DNA from: Candidatus Moranbacteria bacterium GW2011_GWC2_40_12
Lineage (GTDB): Bacteria > Patescibacteria > Paceibacteria > Moranbacterales > UBA11712
Assembly (NCBI GenBank): GCA_000995965.1
Contig: LBYD01000002.1
Span: 124,001 to 188,000, forward strand
DNA: 64,000 nt
Reading direction: 5' to 3'
Shown: positions 16,374 through 24,050 of the stretch, piece after piece
Layout: the number at the start of each line of letters is the position of its first letter
Position numbering within the stretch: the stretch's first letter is position 1
The notes under the pieces: model-generated
The model's input: the letters and a program-made list of their open reading frames with translations, nothing else
Told to the model about the DNA's origin: nothing
The model's database searches: none
Made by a program: the position numbers and the translations under genes

Positions 16374-17839
16374 GATTTTCTTTTCAATATTTTTACGACG
16401 CCGTGATTCGCCCGCACTTCCACCAAATCTCCATCATGCAAAACTTTTGTCGCAATTTTTGTTGCCACAATCCCGGGAATTTTGAGCTCGCGTGAAACAA
16501 TCGCCGCGTGGCAAGTCATTCCGCCTTCATCGGTCACAACTGCAGAGGCTTTCCTCAAAGCGACTATGTAATCAGGAGTTGTCATGGTTGTAACGAGAAT
16601 ATCGCCTTTTTTCATTTTCCCAATTTCTCTGGGACTAAGCACAATTTTTACTCTTCCCGTCACGTTTCCCCGGTTGACAACCAATCCCCTGAGTTCCTGT
16701 ATATTTTTTTCCACACTTTTCTTCGCATACCGCTGAAATGTTTTTTGAGCAGCTATTCCCGAAAACAAATGGATCATTTCTTCGCCCGGATCCGCGTAGA
16801 CCAAAAATCCTTTCTTTCTTCTCACGATTTCATCTTCGCTTACTGCCCGTCCGCTTACCAAACTTTCCAGATCCCCGACTGTATAAAAAAATAAGTTGTC
16901 GCTCTTTACTCTATACCTTCCGGAAAATTCCTTGAGAAACAAACTTATGACATAATTCGCCTGGAAAATGAATGATTTCCGGAGATCCTGCCACCAAATG
17001 CAAAAAGCCAGTTGTCGGCCTATTGTCAGGATTGTTTTTGGCAGTTTATGTCTTTTTGCTGTTTTTTTCTTATTTTTAATCGTCTCTTTTTTTATTTTTT
17101 CAATTTCCCTTATCTTCTTTCTCGCCCGCTCCGCAGTTATCCCGCCTAAATTTTTCCCGAAGAAAGAAATAGGCAATATTTGAACATGATGGTAACTGTT
17201 GAGCATCCAAAAATATTTCTTCTGGTGCTCCGCCAGCCTTTCACCTCTTTTTTTATTATCTTTTTCAAGCGCTATTGCCAGCAAATCCATACTTTCTTTT
17301 TGATAAAAAGAAAGGTCTTCCGGAGCAGTCAAGCTTTCAAGGGCCTGAATAAAATCGCTTTCGTCTCTTATTCTATTTCTCAATTCTTTCACGAGCAGCT
17401 GCTCGCCGCCCCAGCCGGCCATTTCCGGCAGAAGCCCATTTCGCCAAAAATTTCTATTATAAATTGAAATGAATTTTGAAAATAGTTTTCTCAAATCAAC
17501 GTCCGCCAACGAAGAAAGATTCGTTTTTTCGATTTTATTTTTGATCAGGATAAAATTCTTCAAATCTTTTTGCCATTTCGCATAAGCTTTTTTGAATCTC
17601 GTTTTGCTCAAAACATATTTTTTGAAAATTTTCTCCCCGTCATCGTGCAATTTTTTGTGGTCGCATACAAAAACCAGTTTTCCTTTTTCATAAAAGATAA
17701 CGTTGGGAGGCCACCCGGGTTGATAAATCCGGCTGAAAATAAACGTTCCCAAATTCCAAAAATCGGGGAACACCGGCTGGCCATCAGCCGGTCCCCAATA
17801 AAATATTTTTCTTTTTGGATCAATCTTGATCTTGATCAT
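16370..17839 (-). CDS. Phosphohistidine swivel-domain protein, paralog at 16.4 kb
   Basis: The protein is 489 aa with swivel His444 in GGMTCHAAIVSRELK. The loop after it differs from the others (IPGIVATKIA, with Gly and Ala where the usual copy has Cys and Gly), and the end reads VEVRANHGVVK where others have VEVDADKG. The N-terminus has DPKRKIFYWGPADGQPVFPDF and strand NVIFYEKGKLVFVCDHKK, then helices, an NGLLPEMAGWGGEQLLVKEL segment, the aromatic motif YFWMLNSYHHVQ at about 210 and a Lys-rich coil. It shares one base with the preceding 17.8-kb paralog and 4 bases with the flavokinase fusion gene. Altered residues near the histidine may tune partner choice. Confidence 0.85.
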   Translation of the reverse strand: MIKIKIDPKRKIFYWGPADGQPVFPDFWNLGTFIFSRIYQPGWPPNVIFYEKGKLVFVCDHKKLHDDGEKIFKKYVLSKTRFKKAYAKWQKDLKNFILIKNKIEKTNLSSLADVDLRKLFSKFISIYNRNFWRNGLLPEMAGWGGEQLLVKELRNRIRDESDFIQALESLTAPEDLSFYQKESMDLLAIALEKDNKKRGERLAEHQKKYFWMLNSYHHVQILPISFFGKNLGGITAERARKKIREIEKIKKETIKNKKKTAKRHKLPKTILTIGRQLAFCIWWQDLRKSFIFQANYVISLFLKEFSGRYRVKSDNLFFYTVGDLESLVSGRAVSEDEIVRRKKGFLVYADPGEEMIHLFSGIAAQKTFQRYAKKSVEKNIQELRGLVVNRGNVTGRVKIVLSPREIGKMKKGDILVTTMTTPDYIVALRKASAVVTDEGGMTCHAAIVSRELKIPGIVATKIATKVLHDGDLVEVRANHGVVKILKRKS

Positions 17840-19314
17840 TATAATTTTCTTATCAGCCCCTTTTCCGCATCGACTTCAATGGTATCTCCGTCTTTTATGA
17901 CGGACAAAATTCCTTGCACGCCGACAATGCAGGGAGTCTTGAGCTCCCGCGAAACAATGGCCGCGTGGCAGGTGATGCCTCCTTCTTGCGAAATAATCGC
18001 TCCCGCGATTTTCAAAACGGGGAGAAATTCGGGGCGGGGGTTGGGAGCCACCAATATATCGCCCTTTTTCATTTTGTGAAAATCATTTTGGTCCCGGATG
18101 ATTTTCACTTTTCCCTCGACAATCCCCGCGTAAGCCGGCATGCCACTAAGCCCCGAATATTTGCCAACTTGCTCTTTGAGAAATACATTGAGTCTTTCGG
18201 CCTGTTTTCCCTTCATGGCCGAAAATTTTTCGAGGCCGGTTTTGAAATATAGCCAGCCTTTCGGCCGCGATTCAATTTCGCGTATTCTTTGTTTGTTCAG
18301 CTTGAACAAGTTTTTCATTTCCCAGTGGAACATATATTCCACTGCGTTTATCTCAAGTCCGGACTTGCGGCTGAATTCTTCCGCAAATTTTCGCAAGGTG
18401 TTCCCGGCCATCTGGTTGAAACTTTTTCGCGCGTCACGGAAATTCCCCAGTATCGCCAGAAAATTTATCACGTTAATAAATTCTTTTGAAAGCCTATATT
18501 TTTTCGCTATTCTTTTTTTTCTGCTTTCTAAATTGGCAAGCGCTCTTCGCATTTCTTTTTCCTCCCGAAGTTTCTTTTTATCTTGAATAATTTCTTTGAT
18601 TTTTTTGAGGAAATGCCGCTGGTCCAGATAATGGACTTTCGCAAAATCATTCTGCAGCCAATAATAGTTTGCGACGATACTTCGCAAATATTTGTTTCTC
18701 CCGTCTTCTGAAATATTTTTCTTCAACATTATCTCCGCCAGTTTCAGCAGGTCCATCCTTTCCTTTTGCAAAAATGACGGTCCCGGGGGAGTTAGCAAGA
18801 TTTCCAAATCACTCCCATCAATATTTTTCTTTTCCCTGTCCATGGCCTTCCGCAATATTTCTTCTCCAAAATAGTCGAAGGAATCAAGAAAAATGGCTTC
18901 ATACCAAACAGCAAGGTAGATATCGGTAAATTTTTTAAATAAAGCTAAAAGTTCGGCGTCTGAATATTTCGACAAATCTTGGCCAAATGTTTTTTTGTTT
19001 AAGTTCAAATATGGGTTGACGTATTTTTTGTGCCAGTTGTTGATTAGCTTGGAAATAAATTTTTTATCCCTCTTTTGTCTTTCATAATAATATCTTCCTC
19101 CGCTCTCCAAAGAGCGTTTAGAGATATAATCGTCCATAAAATCATTTTTTATATAGACAAAAAGTTCGTATTTCGGCGGAATCTTTTTCCCGAATATTTT
19201 CATGAGAGAACATGCGTGCCACGGATAGGAAATATAAAGCGGCTTCACCGCCGCTCCCTGCTGGTACCATTCGATTTTCCCGATTTTTTCCCTTATTTCT
19301 TTGCAGTTCATCAA
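17839..19314 (-). CDS. Phosphohistidine swivel-domain protein, paralog at 17.8 kb, variant swivel loop
   Basis: The protein is 491 aa. The swivel domain has His450 in SQEGGITCHAAIVSRELK. It is the most divergent of the nine: TDEGG is replaced by SQEGG and VGTKIATKV by VGVQGILSV, and it ends early at KGLIRKL. The N-terminus contains KIEWYQQGAAVKPLYISYPW and a strand YELFVYIKNDF; the middle has the aromatic motif YYWLQNDFAKVHYL at about 216. A coiled segment DKKKLREEKEMRRALANLES follows, and then the helix FAEEFSRKSGLEINAVEYMF. Spacing to the 19.3-kb paralog is one base and the next gene shares its last base, so it lies deep in the operon. A different acceptor or a weaker interaction with the ATP domain is possible. 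Confidence 0.85.
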   Translation of the reverse strand: MMNCKEIREKIGKIEWYQQGAAVKPLYISYPWHACSLMKIFGKKIPPKYELFVYIKNDFMDDYISKRSLESGGRYYYERQKRDKKFISKLINNWHKKYVNPYLNLNKKTFGQDLSKYSDAELLALFKKFTDIYLAVWYEAIFLDSFDYFGEEILRKAMDREKKNIDGSDLEILLTPPGPSFLQKERMDLLKLAEIMLKKNISEDGRNKYLRSIVANYYWLQNDFAKVHYLDQRHFLKKIKEIIQDKKKLREEKEMRRALANLESRKKRIAKKYRLSKEFINVINFLAILGNFRDARKSFNQMAGNTLRKFAEEFSRKSGLEINAVEYMFHWEMKNLFKLNKQRIREIESRPKGWLYFKTGLEKFSAMKGKQAERLNVFLKEQVGKYSGLSGMPAYAGIVEGKVKIIRDQNDFHKMKKGDILVAPNPRPEFLPVLKIAGAIISQEGGITCHAAIVSRELKTPCIVGVQGILSVIKDGDTIEVDAEKGLIRKL

Positions 19315-19315
19315 T

Positions 19316-20749
19316 TTATAGCTTGATTATTTTTGCCACGCCCTTTGTCGCATCAACTTCAACAATGTCATTGTCCTCAAATATTTTCGTGGCAATTTTC
19401 GTCCCCACGATACACGGGATTTTCAATTCCCGCGAAACAATTGCGGCATGGCAAGTGAGCCCGCCCTCATCCGTAATAATTGCAGCCGCTTTTTTCATTA
19501 CCGCGATATAGTCTGGGGTAGTCATGCCGCAGATCAACACATCTCTCCTTTTAATCTTCCTCAATGCGTCTTCTAGCCCATTACAGACTTTCGCTGTTCC
19601 GGTCACTTTGCCCGGCATAGCTCCGAAGCCTTTAACTTCATTGCCGTTCTCAATATTTTCTTTAATCTCTGATCTGAATTTTTTTACAGCAGCCTTCCCT
19701 CTAAAAACCTTTAGTCCGTTGCCGTCTATAAGCGTAAGCGTTGCCTGTTTGCCTTTGATAATTTCTTTACGGTTAAACTTGCCTTTTTGCAGCGCTTCAA
19801 AAACCTCGTTGCCCCAAAGCCAGTTCAGGTCCTCTTCATCAATTTTGAGACGCCTGGACATTTCCAGCATAATCAAATAAAGGGCATGGTTTGTCTTTAC
19901 CTGCATCTCTTTTCGCGCCTCGTGATAGTATGCATATTTATCTAAAAATTCGAGCCAAATCGAAATTTTTTCCAGCTTATATTTTTTTGTTAATCTTGAC
20001 CGATTGTTTTTTATCTCCCGTTGCTGCGCTCTGATTTCTTTCAATTTTTTCTTTGCCCTGGCTTTATCTGAAATCCTTTTTATTCGAGAAATAAAATATT
20101 TTTCCGAGTGCGGCGTCAAATTTTCCCAGCCAAGACCCGTCCACCAATACCGCTTATATAGCCCCGTATAATCTTTTTCGGTTATATTTTTTTTCAGGGC
20201 AAGCTTCAGCACGGCTTCTTCCTCTTGGTTCAGATACGTTTTGTATGCGGGAATCGATATTGCCTCGAAGAATTTCTGGAATTCTTCTTCGTTTATTGGT
20301 TTTTTCAGATTCTCTTTTATTTTATTTCGAAGAAAATCTTCAAAGTGTACATCAAACGCATCGATGTCCACGTTTAGGAGCCCATGCGCGGGTCCCGCTT
20401 CTCTAATCAGAAAAATATAAAGATTGATTAATTCACCATTTGAACAATCGCGAAGATTGTACTCATAAATCTTTTCAGCCGCAATTATTGCTTTTTTAAT
20501 AAGTTTGTCGAACCGATGAAAGTGTTTTTTTCTTCCAAGGGAAGTGGCGCAAAGCTTCATCGTATGGCGGCCCAAGACGCGGATTCGTTTTTCTCCCCAA
20601 GCGAAGATGAGTTTTGGCCCATGATCAAAGAAAATAGACTCTACGACAGGCGCGCCGGTGAGTTTAGCCGAATACTCATGATGCCCCAGTAGCGCAAGCG
20701 TAAACCAATTTGGATAAATTGTTCCCCTTGAATAAGTTAACCAATCCAT
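19316..20749 (-). CDS. Phosphohistidine swivel-domain protein, paralog at 19.3 kb, first gene of the 19-kb run
   Basis: The protein is 477 aa with swivel His434 in GGLTCHAAIVSRELK and an ending EVDATKGVAKIIKL. The N-terminus is MDWLTYSRGTIYPNWFTLALLGHHEYSAK, split by helices and a strand PKLIFAWGEKRIRVLG. The aromatic motif is doubled (YWWTGLGWENLTPHSE at about 198), followed by a basic coil and the helix EMSRRLKIDEEDLNWLWGNE. It starts the continuous minus-strand series that ends at 1647. No SD is seen, but a weak promoter-like pair lies 34-62 bases upstream. The intact swivel residues suggest an active phosphocarrier. Confidence 0.85.
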   Translation of the reverse strand: MDWLTYSRGTIYPNWFTLALLGHHEYSAKLTGAPVVESIFFDHGPKLIFAWGEKRIRVLGRHTMKLCATSLGRKKHFHRFDKLIKKAIIAAEKIYEYNLRDCSNGELINLYIFLIREAGPAHGLLNVDIDAFDVHFEDFLRNKIKENLKKPINEEEFQKFFEAISIPAYKTYLNQEEEAVLKLALKKNITEKDYTGLYKRYWWTGLGWENLTPHSEKYFISRIKRISDKARAKKKLKEIRAQQREIKNNRSRLTKKYKLEKISIWLEFLDKYAYYHEARKEMQVKTNHALYLIMLEMSRRLKIDEEDLNWLWGNEVFEALQKGKFNRKEIIKGKQATLTLIDGNGLKVFRGKAAVKKFRSEIKENIENGNEVKGFGAMPGKVTGTAKVCNGLEDALRKIKRRDVLICGMTTPDYIAVMKKAAAIITDEGGLTCHAAIVSRELKIPCIVGTKIATKIFEDNDIVEVDATKGVAKIIKL

Positions 20750-20782
20750 TTGAAGGAATAATCAAGCTGAATTACTAGCCAA

Positions 20783-20811
20783 ATGTTAGCTTAAAAAGGC
20801 CTTTTTTACAA
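20783..20811 (-). promoter_or_regulatory. Possible promoter of the 19-kb minus-strand run
   Basis: On the minus strand TTGTAA (20811-20806) and TAACAT (20788-20783) are 17 bases apart and 34 bases upstream of the first ATG. The spacer contains the perfect palindrome AAAAAGGCCTTTTT (20792-20805). The match to sigma-70 consensus is moderate only. Confidence 0.3.
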
Positions 20812-20847
20812 GAGATTTCGCAATTGTTTCACGGAAACACACCGAAC

Positions 20848-20876
20848 TTGACATTTAGAGAAAAAGAGGCTATAAT
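20848..20876 (+). promoter_or_regulatory. Consensus sigma-70 promoter for the GC-rich phosphatase gene
   Basis: TTGACA (20848-20853) and TATAAT (20871-20876) both match the consensus exactly with the ideal 17-base spacer, the best promoter match I see in the window. A start near 20883 would give a leader of about 137 bases before the ATG at 21020. Confidence 0.8.
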
Positions 20877-20919
20877 TATACGTTATTGTTCTTTGAAAGC
20901 GGGTTTCACGCATTTGCCT

Positions 20920-20998
20920 GCCGATTAGTTAACTCCAATGTGGTCGCAAAAAAATAATCTTGCGTTTACTTTGAGTTAACTAACGGCACCTGGTGCCG
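20920..20998 (+). promoter_or_regulatory. Structured 5' leader with two mutually exclusive stems
   Basis: GCCG plus TTAGTTAACTC (20920-20935, one bulged A) can pair with GAGTTAACTAA plus CGGC (20973-20987), enclosing a small CGCAA/TTGCG stem. The same CGGC can instead pair locally in the hairpin CGGCACC-T-GGTGCCG (20984-20998), which ends about 10 bases before the AAGGA ribosome site at 21011-21015. The two forms compete, which is the layout of a translational switch or protein-binding leader. TTAGTTAACTC/GAGTTAACTAA could also be a DNA operator pair. Confidence 0.5.
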
Positions 20999-21019
20999 AT
21001 CATTTTGAAGAAGGATGAC

Positions 21020-21667
21020 ATGAACGACAAACCCCAAGTAACGATTGAAACGGTTGAGGTTAATATCCACGGCATGCGCCATGGGGACAAGGACGGCGAT
21101 ACCCTGACTGAAAAAGGCAAGGAACAAGTCGCGAAAAGTGCGCGGAAAAACCTGGCCGGTATTTCGATTGACGCCTACTATTCTTCCCTGCGTACTCGCG
21201 CCTTCGAGACGGCTGATGTCGTCTATGAAACCATCGGCTCGAAGACCGAGGTCGAAATCGCCCATCGCCGCGCCGCTTTCGATTTCTGTGGCGCACCCGG
21301 CATCACCAACACCAAGGCTGTAACGGAGGGCGAAAAAGCCTACCGCGAAGAGCACGGCATCGAGAAAGAAACGGTAGGCACCTGGAGGCAAGGCGCTCCT
21401 GCCTGGACGGATTTCCTCCGCGGCCGCGTTTACCAGGGACTCAAAGATGTGGCCACCGAGCAGGCCTTCGACGCCAAGGGCAACGCGGTGAAAAACGTTT
21501 TTATCGGTTCCCACAGCCCGACCATCGAGTTGGCCGTGGCCGACCCCAATTTTCCCCGGCTCCGGGAAGCGGACATGGTGCTCTACCGTTTCATCGTCGT
21601 GAAGACGAACGGCGAAATTACCTCTGTGAACCTGGAAACCGTCGACTACATCGACCGCGGGTTCTAA
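21020..21667 (+). CDS. Histidine phosphatase family protein, GC-rich island gene
   Basis: I choose the ATG at 21020 because GAAGAAGGA lies just upstream; an in-frame ATG at 20993 falls inside the leader hairpin. The 215-aa protein has the phosphatase signature HGMRHGDKDGDTLTEKG near the N-terminus, YYSSLRTRAFETADVVYE with the pocket arginine, and the late histidine in FIGSHSPTIELAV. Its sequence is conspicuously GC-rich, with codons such as GCC, CGC, ACC and GGC prevailing, unlike the AT-rich genes on both sides. It is a self-contained plus-strand unit with a consensus promoter, leader and terminator inside an otherwise minus-strand array. Recent acquisition, or selection for high expression, are both possible. 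Its fold matches the two other phosphatase-like genes of the array, but it is not a close copy. Confidence 0.85.
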   Translation: MNDKPQVTIETVEVNIHGMRHGDKDGDTLTEKGKEQVAKSARKNLAGISIDAYYSSLRTRAFETADVVYETIGSKTEVEIAHRRAAFDFCGAPGITNTKAVTEGEKAYREEHGIEKETVGTWRQGAPAWTDFLRGRVYQGLKDVATEQAFDAKGNAVKNVFIGSHSPTIELAVADPNFPRLREADMVLYRFIVVKTNGEITSVNLETVDYIDRGF

Positions 21668-21710
21668 ACTCGCACCAACCAGGCCGGCTAAACCAAAGCC
21701 CGTGCCTGCG

Positions 21711-21746
21711 AAAGCCCAGTCTTCGGATTGGGCTTTCTTCTTTTTT
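21711..21746 (+). terminator. Rho-independent terminator with UUCG tetraloop
   Basis: AAAGCCCA (21711-21718) pairs with TGGGCTTT (21729-21736). The stem extends inward by GTC/GAT-type pairs to a C(TTCG)G loop, and CTTCTTTTTT follows. It is a textbook strong terminator for the GC-rich phosphatase gene, about 45 bases after its stop. Confidence 0.9.
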
Positions 21747-21808
21747 GAAAAAAAATCGGCACACATCTGAAATATGCCGACATTATTCATTCTATTTTTG
21801 GTCATTAA

Positions 21809-21937
21809 TTATTGTTTTTTTCTTAATTTTTCCATCCCTTCTTCCGCGATTTTGCGAAATTCGTCATAAAATAAATTTTCCATCATCTTTTCCAGAAGAT
21901 CGAGCAGTTTTTTTCGGTTTTTGTAAACAAATGCCAT
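21809..21937 (-). CDS. Possible 42-aa small protein, charged helix
   Basis: Between the HD gene and the GC-rich island the minus strand has an ATG ORF of 42 codons: MAFVYKNRKKLLDLLEKMM, then ENLFYDEFRKIAEEG and a Lys-rich end. It reads as one or two amphipathic helices with no Cys or membrane segment. Its ATG lies 6 bases after the HD gene's stop, so it could be the last gene of the swivel-HD transcript. There is only a weak purine stretch before the start. No family is recognised, and the ORF could be fortuitous. Confidence 0.4.
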   Translation of the reverse strand: MAFVYKNRKKLLDLLEKMMENLFYDEFRKIAEEGMEKLRKKQ

Positions 21938-21942
21938 ATTAG

Positions 21943-22410
21943 TTATTCTCTCTTCCGTATATCTGCCAAAGCGTCCATGTCATGAAAAAATTTCTTATTC
22001 GGCGTGTCATAAACTTTTTTCCATTCAACGTCCTTGAGCTGATCAAAATCGTTAATGGTGATTATATCCACAACCTCTTTCGTTTTTTTCTTGTCATATC
22101 CCACTGAATCCAAAATGTCTTTGGCTATTTTAGCGCCGGCCAGCATATGCACCAGTTTCGCGTTGACGATTTTTTTTGGTCCAGTCACATAGGCAAAATG
22201 TTCCGGAAGAAGCAACGCATGACCAATGTCGTGCATCATTGCAACTGGAATGATCACGTCTTTGTCATGCTTTATATTTCCCTGGTAGCTTAATACTAAT
22301 TTTACAGTTTCTTTCGCATGCACGTCATCACCCGGACGGCCTTTTTTCAAGATCGGCAAAGCCTTTTTCCAGATTTTTTCGTATTTCTCCGGAAGGTTCT
22401 CGATTTTCAT
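21943..22410 (-). CDS. HD-domain phosphohydrolase-like protein
   Basis: This 155-aa protein has the HD superfamily layout: a histidine in DDVHAKETVKLVL, the metal-binding HD pair in PVAMMHDIGHALLLPEHF, and a later aspartate (TINDFDQ or DMDALAD). The fold usually removes phosphate from nucleotides or signalling nucleotides, or acts in simple small-molecule hydrolysis. It lies 4 bases after the 22.4-kb swivel gene and is surely co-transcribed with it. It is therefore a fourth candidate dephosphorylating or hydrolysing enzyme in the array, besides the three histidine-phosphatase-like proteins. The substrate is unknown. Confidence 0.75.
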   Translation of the reverse strand: MKIENLPEKYEKIWKKALPILKKGRPGDDVHAKETVKLVLSYQGNIKHDKDVIIPVAMMHDIGHALLLPEHFAYVTGPKKIVNAKLVHMLAGAKIAKDILDSVGYDKKKTKEVVDIITINDFDQLKDVEWKKVYDTPNKKFFHDMDALADIRKRE

Positions 22411-22414
22411 AAAA

Positions 22415-23962
22415 TTACGCTTTCCTTAAAATTTTAACGATCCCCCTATTGGCATCAACCTCGACTAGATCGCCGTCTTTCAAAATTTTCGTGGCAATTT
22501 TTGTTCCGACGATGCAGGGTTTCTTGAGTTCCCGAGAAACAATCGCCGCGTGCGAGATAATTCCTCCTGTGTCCGTCACGATCGCTGCCGCTCTTTTGAG
22601 ACCCATAATCAAATCCGGATTAGTTGCCGAGGAAACCAATATATCCCCGTCTTTTACTTTGGCTGCATCTTTAGCGACAAGAACTATTTTCACCATTCCT
22701 TTAGCTTTTCCTTTATACGCCATCATCCCTTTGAGTTCACCAGTTTTCTCCTGGTCGAACTCTTTGTCGCTTTCTATTTTCAGTTTAGTAATAATTTCTT
22801 TTGCCTCCTTGCCTTCAAAAACTTTTATTCCCCCATTTATTGCGATATAACAACAGCGCCTTGTCCTTTCTTTCGCAATCTTTCGGTATTTTTTTGCTTT
22901 CCTGTTATTAATCGCATCCTTGATATCTTCGAGCACTAAATATTTAATCTCCTTGGATGTCATCACTAATCTTCTCGCGATCTCATTAATTATTTTATCC
23001 ATGGCGACATATGATTTCTGATAAATTCCTTTTCGGAAATCCTTGATGAACATCATTTCCGCTGAAACTTGAAACGCATACTTCAAATTTTCTGGCAGTT
23101 TTATTTTTTTTTGAATCCTCTGTTTCTCTTTCCTAATATTTTCATAATGATTCAGTATTATATTTTTCTGCTTCTTGGCGTCCCCTGTTTTCAGATTTTC
23201 GGCAAGCGCCCCAAGAAGATATTCCGCAGTCATGGCCGGTCCGGCATAGGCATATGTCAGCCAACCAAAATCTTTGAGATGTTTTTGAAATAGCTTATCA
23301 ACCGACGGATACTTTTCGCTAAAATTTTTGTAATTGTTCTTTTCAATGTCCTGAATGACATTTTTTGATTTTTTGTCGGCCATTATTTTCAGGAGTAAAT
23401 CCAACCTGGCAATTTCTTCTTCCTGAACTTCACTTTTCTTTTCGCTGGAGCTAAGAACCGTATAGTAATCACTAAACTTTTTCTCCTGCCCAAGTTTTTC
23501 AAGATACTTTCTAAACTCTGCTATGAGATAATCGCTCAAATAGGCTTTCTCCATCCCATCCATTGACGAAGGGATCCAACCCCAAACTCTCAAGGTCCGC
23601 AGTTTCCCCATATAATCAAGATACAATTGTAATAATTGCTTATCGCTTAATTTTTTTACGTTGGCTATTCTGTCAATGCGTTTGCAGAATTTCATCAGTT
23701 CATCGCTATACTGATAAATGTTCTTGATAGATTTTCGGAAGAATGCTTTATCATCGATTAACTTTTTCAAAAAACCTTCTCCGACAGCATTTGCCGATTC
23801 GCGATCATAATACATATGAATTCGGTCCTTTTCAAAATAGACGACAGCTTTTTTCACCACTGCCCTGGAAATTTTTCCTATATCTTTGGTAATCGTGAGG
23901 TCAGAAATATACCATGGGTAGATATACATATTGTCCCGCTCAAAAAGAAGTTTGAGAGCCAT
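22415..23962 (-). CDS. Phosphohistidine swivel-domain protein, paralog at 22.4 kb
   Basis: The protein is 515 aa with swivel His471 in TDTGGIISHAAIVSRELK and an end EVDANRGIVKILRKA. The residue before the histidine is Ser, as in the 3.4-, 10.5- and 13.5-kb copies; the others have Cys. The N-terminus starts ALKLLFERDNMYIYPWYISD and has the strand AVVYFEKDRIHMYYDRES. Helices follow with LRTLRVWGWIPSSMDGMEKA, the aromatic motif FGWLTYAYAGPAMTAEY at about 240, and a Lys/Glu coil. It is separated from the other eight by the GC-rich island but keeps their strand, and it is followed by the HD-domain gene. Divergent yebC lies upstream. Confidence 0.85.
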   Translation of the reverse strand: MALKLLFERDNMYIYPWYISDLTITKDIGKISRAVVKKAVVYFEKDRIHMYYDRESANAVGEGFLKKLIDDKAFFRKSIKNIYQYSDELMKFCKRIDRIANVKKLSDKQLLQLYLDYMGKLRTLRVWGWIPSSMDGMEKAYLSDYLIAEFRKYLEKLGQEKKFSDYYTVLSSSEKKSEVQEEEIARLDLLLKIMADKKSKNVIQDIEKNNYKNFSEKYPSVDKLFQKHLKDFGWLTYAYAGPAMTAEYLLGALAENLKTGDAKKQKNIILNHYENIRKEKQRIQKKIKLPENLKYAFQVSAEMMFIKDFRKGIYQKSYVAMDKIINEIARRLVMTSKEIKYLVLEDIKDAINNRKAKKYRKIAKERTRRCCYIAINGGIKVFEGKEAKEIITKLKIESDKEFDQEKTGELKGMMAYKGKAKGMVKIVLVAKDAAKVKDGDILVSSATNPDLIMGLKRAAAIVTDTGGIISHAAIVSRELKKPCIVGTKIATKILKDGDLVEVDANRGIVKILRKA

Positions 23963-23977
23963 AAATTTTGCTTTTAT

Positions 23978-24006
23978 TTGAAATATTTCCTTAATCCCCC
24001 TACTAT
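23978..24006 (+). promoter_or_regulatory. Likely promoter of yebC
   Basis: TTGAAA (23978-23983) and TACTAT (24001-24006) are 17 bases apart in the divergent gap between the 22.4-kb swivel gene and yebC, placing transcription start near 24013, about 38 bases before the ATG. Confidence 0.5.
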
Positions 24007-24050
24007 ATAGAGTAAAGGCAAATAGCTAATAAATCAATCATCTACATCTT

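Noticed and set aside
20966..21805. 279-aa minus-strand ORF opposite the GC-rich phosphatase gene
   Set aside because: It is a mirror of a GC-rich gene whose codon pattern leaves the opposite frame open. The plus-strand protein has clear phosphatase motifs, promoter, ribosome site and terminator; the minus ORF has no recognisable motif.
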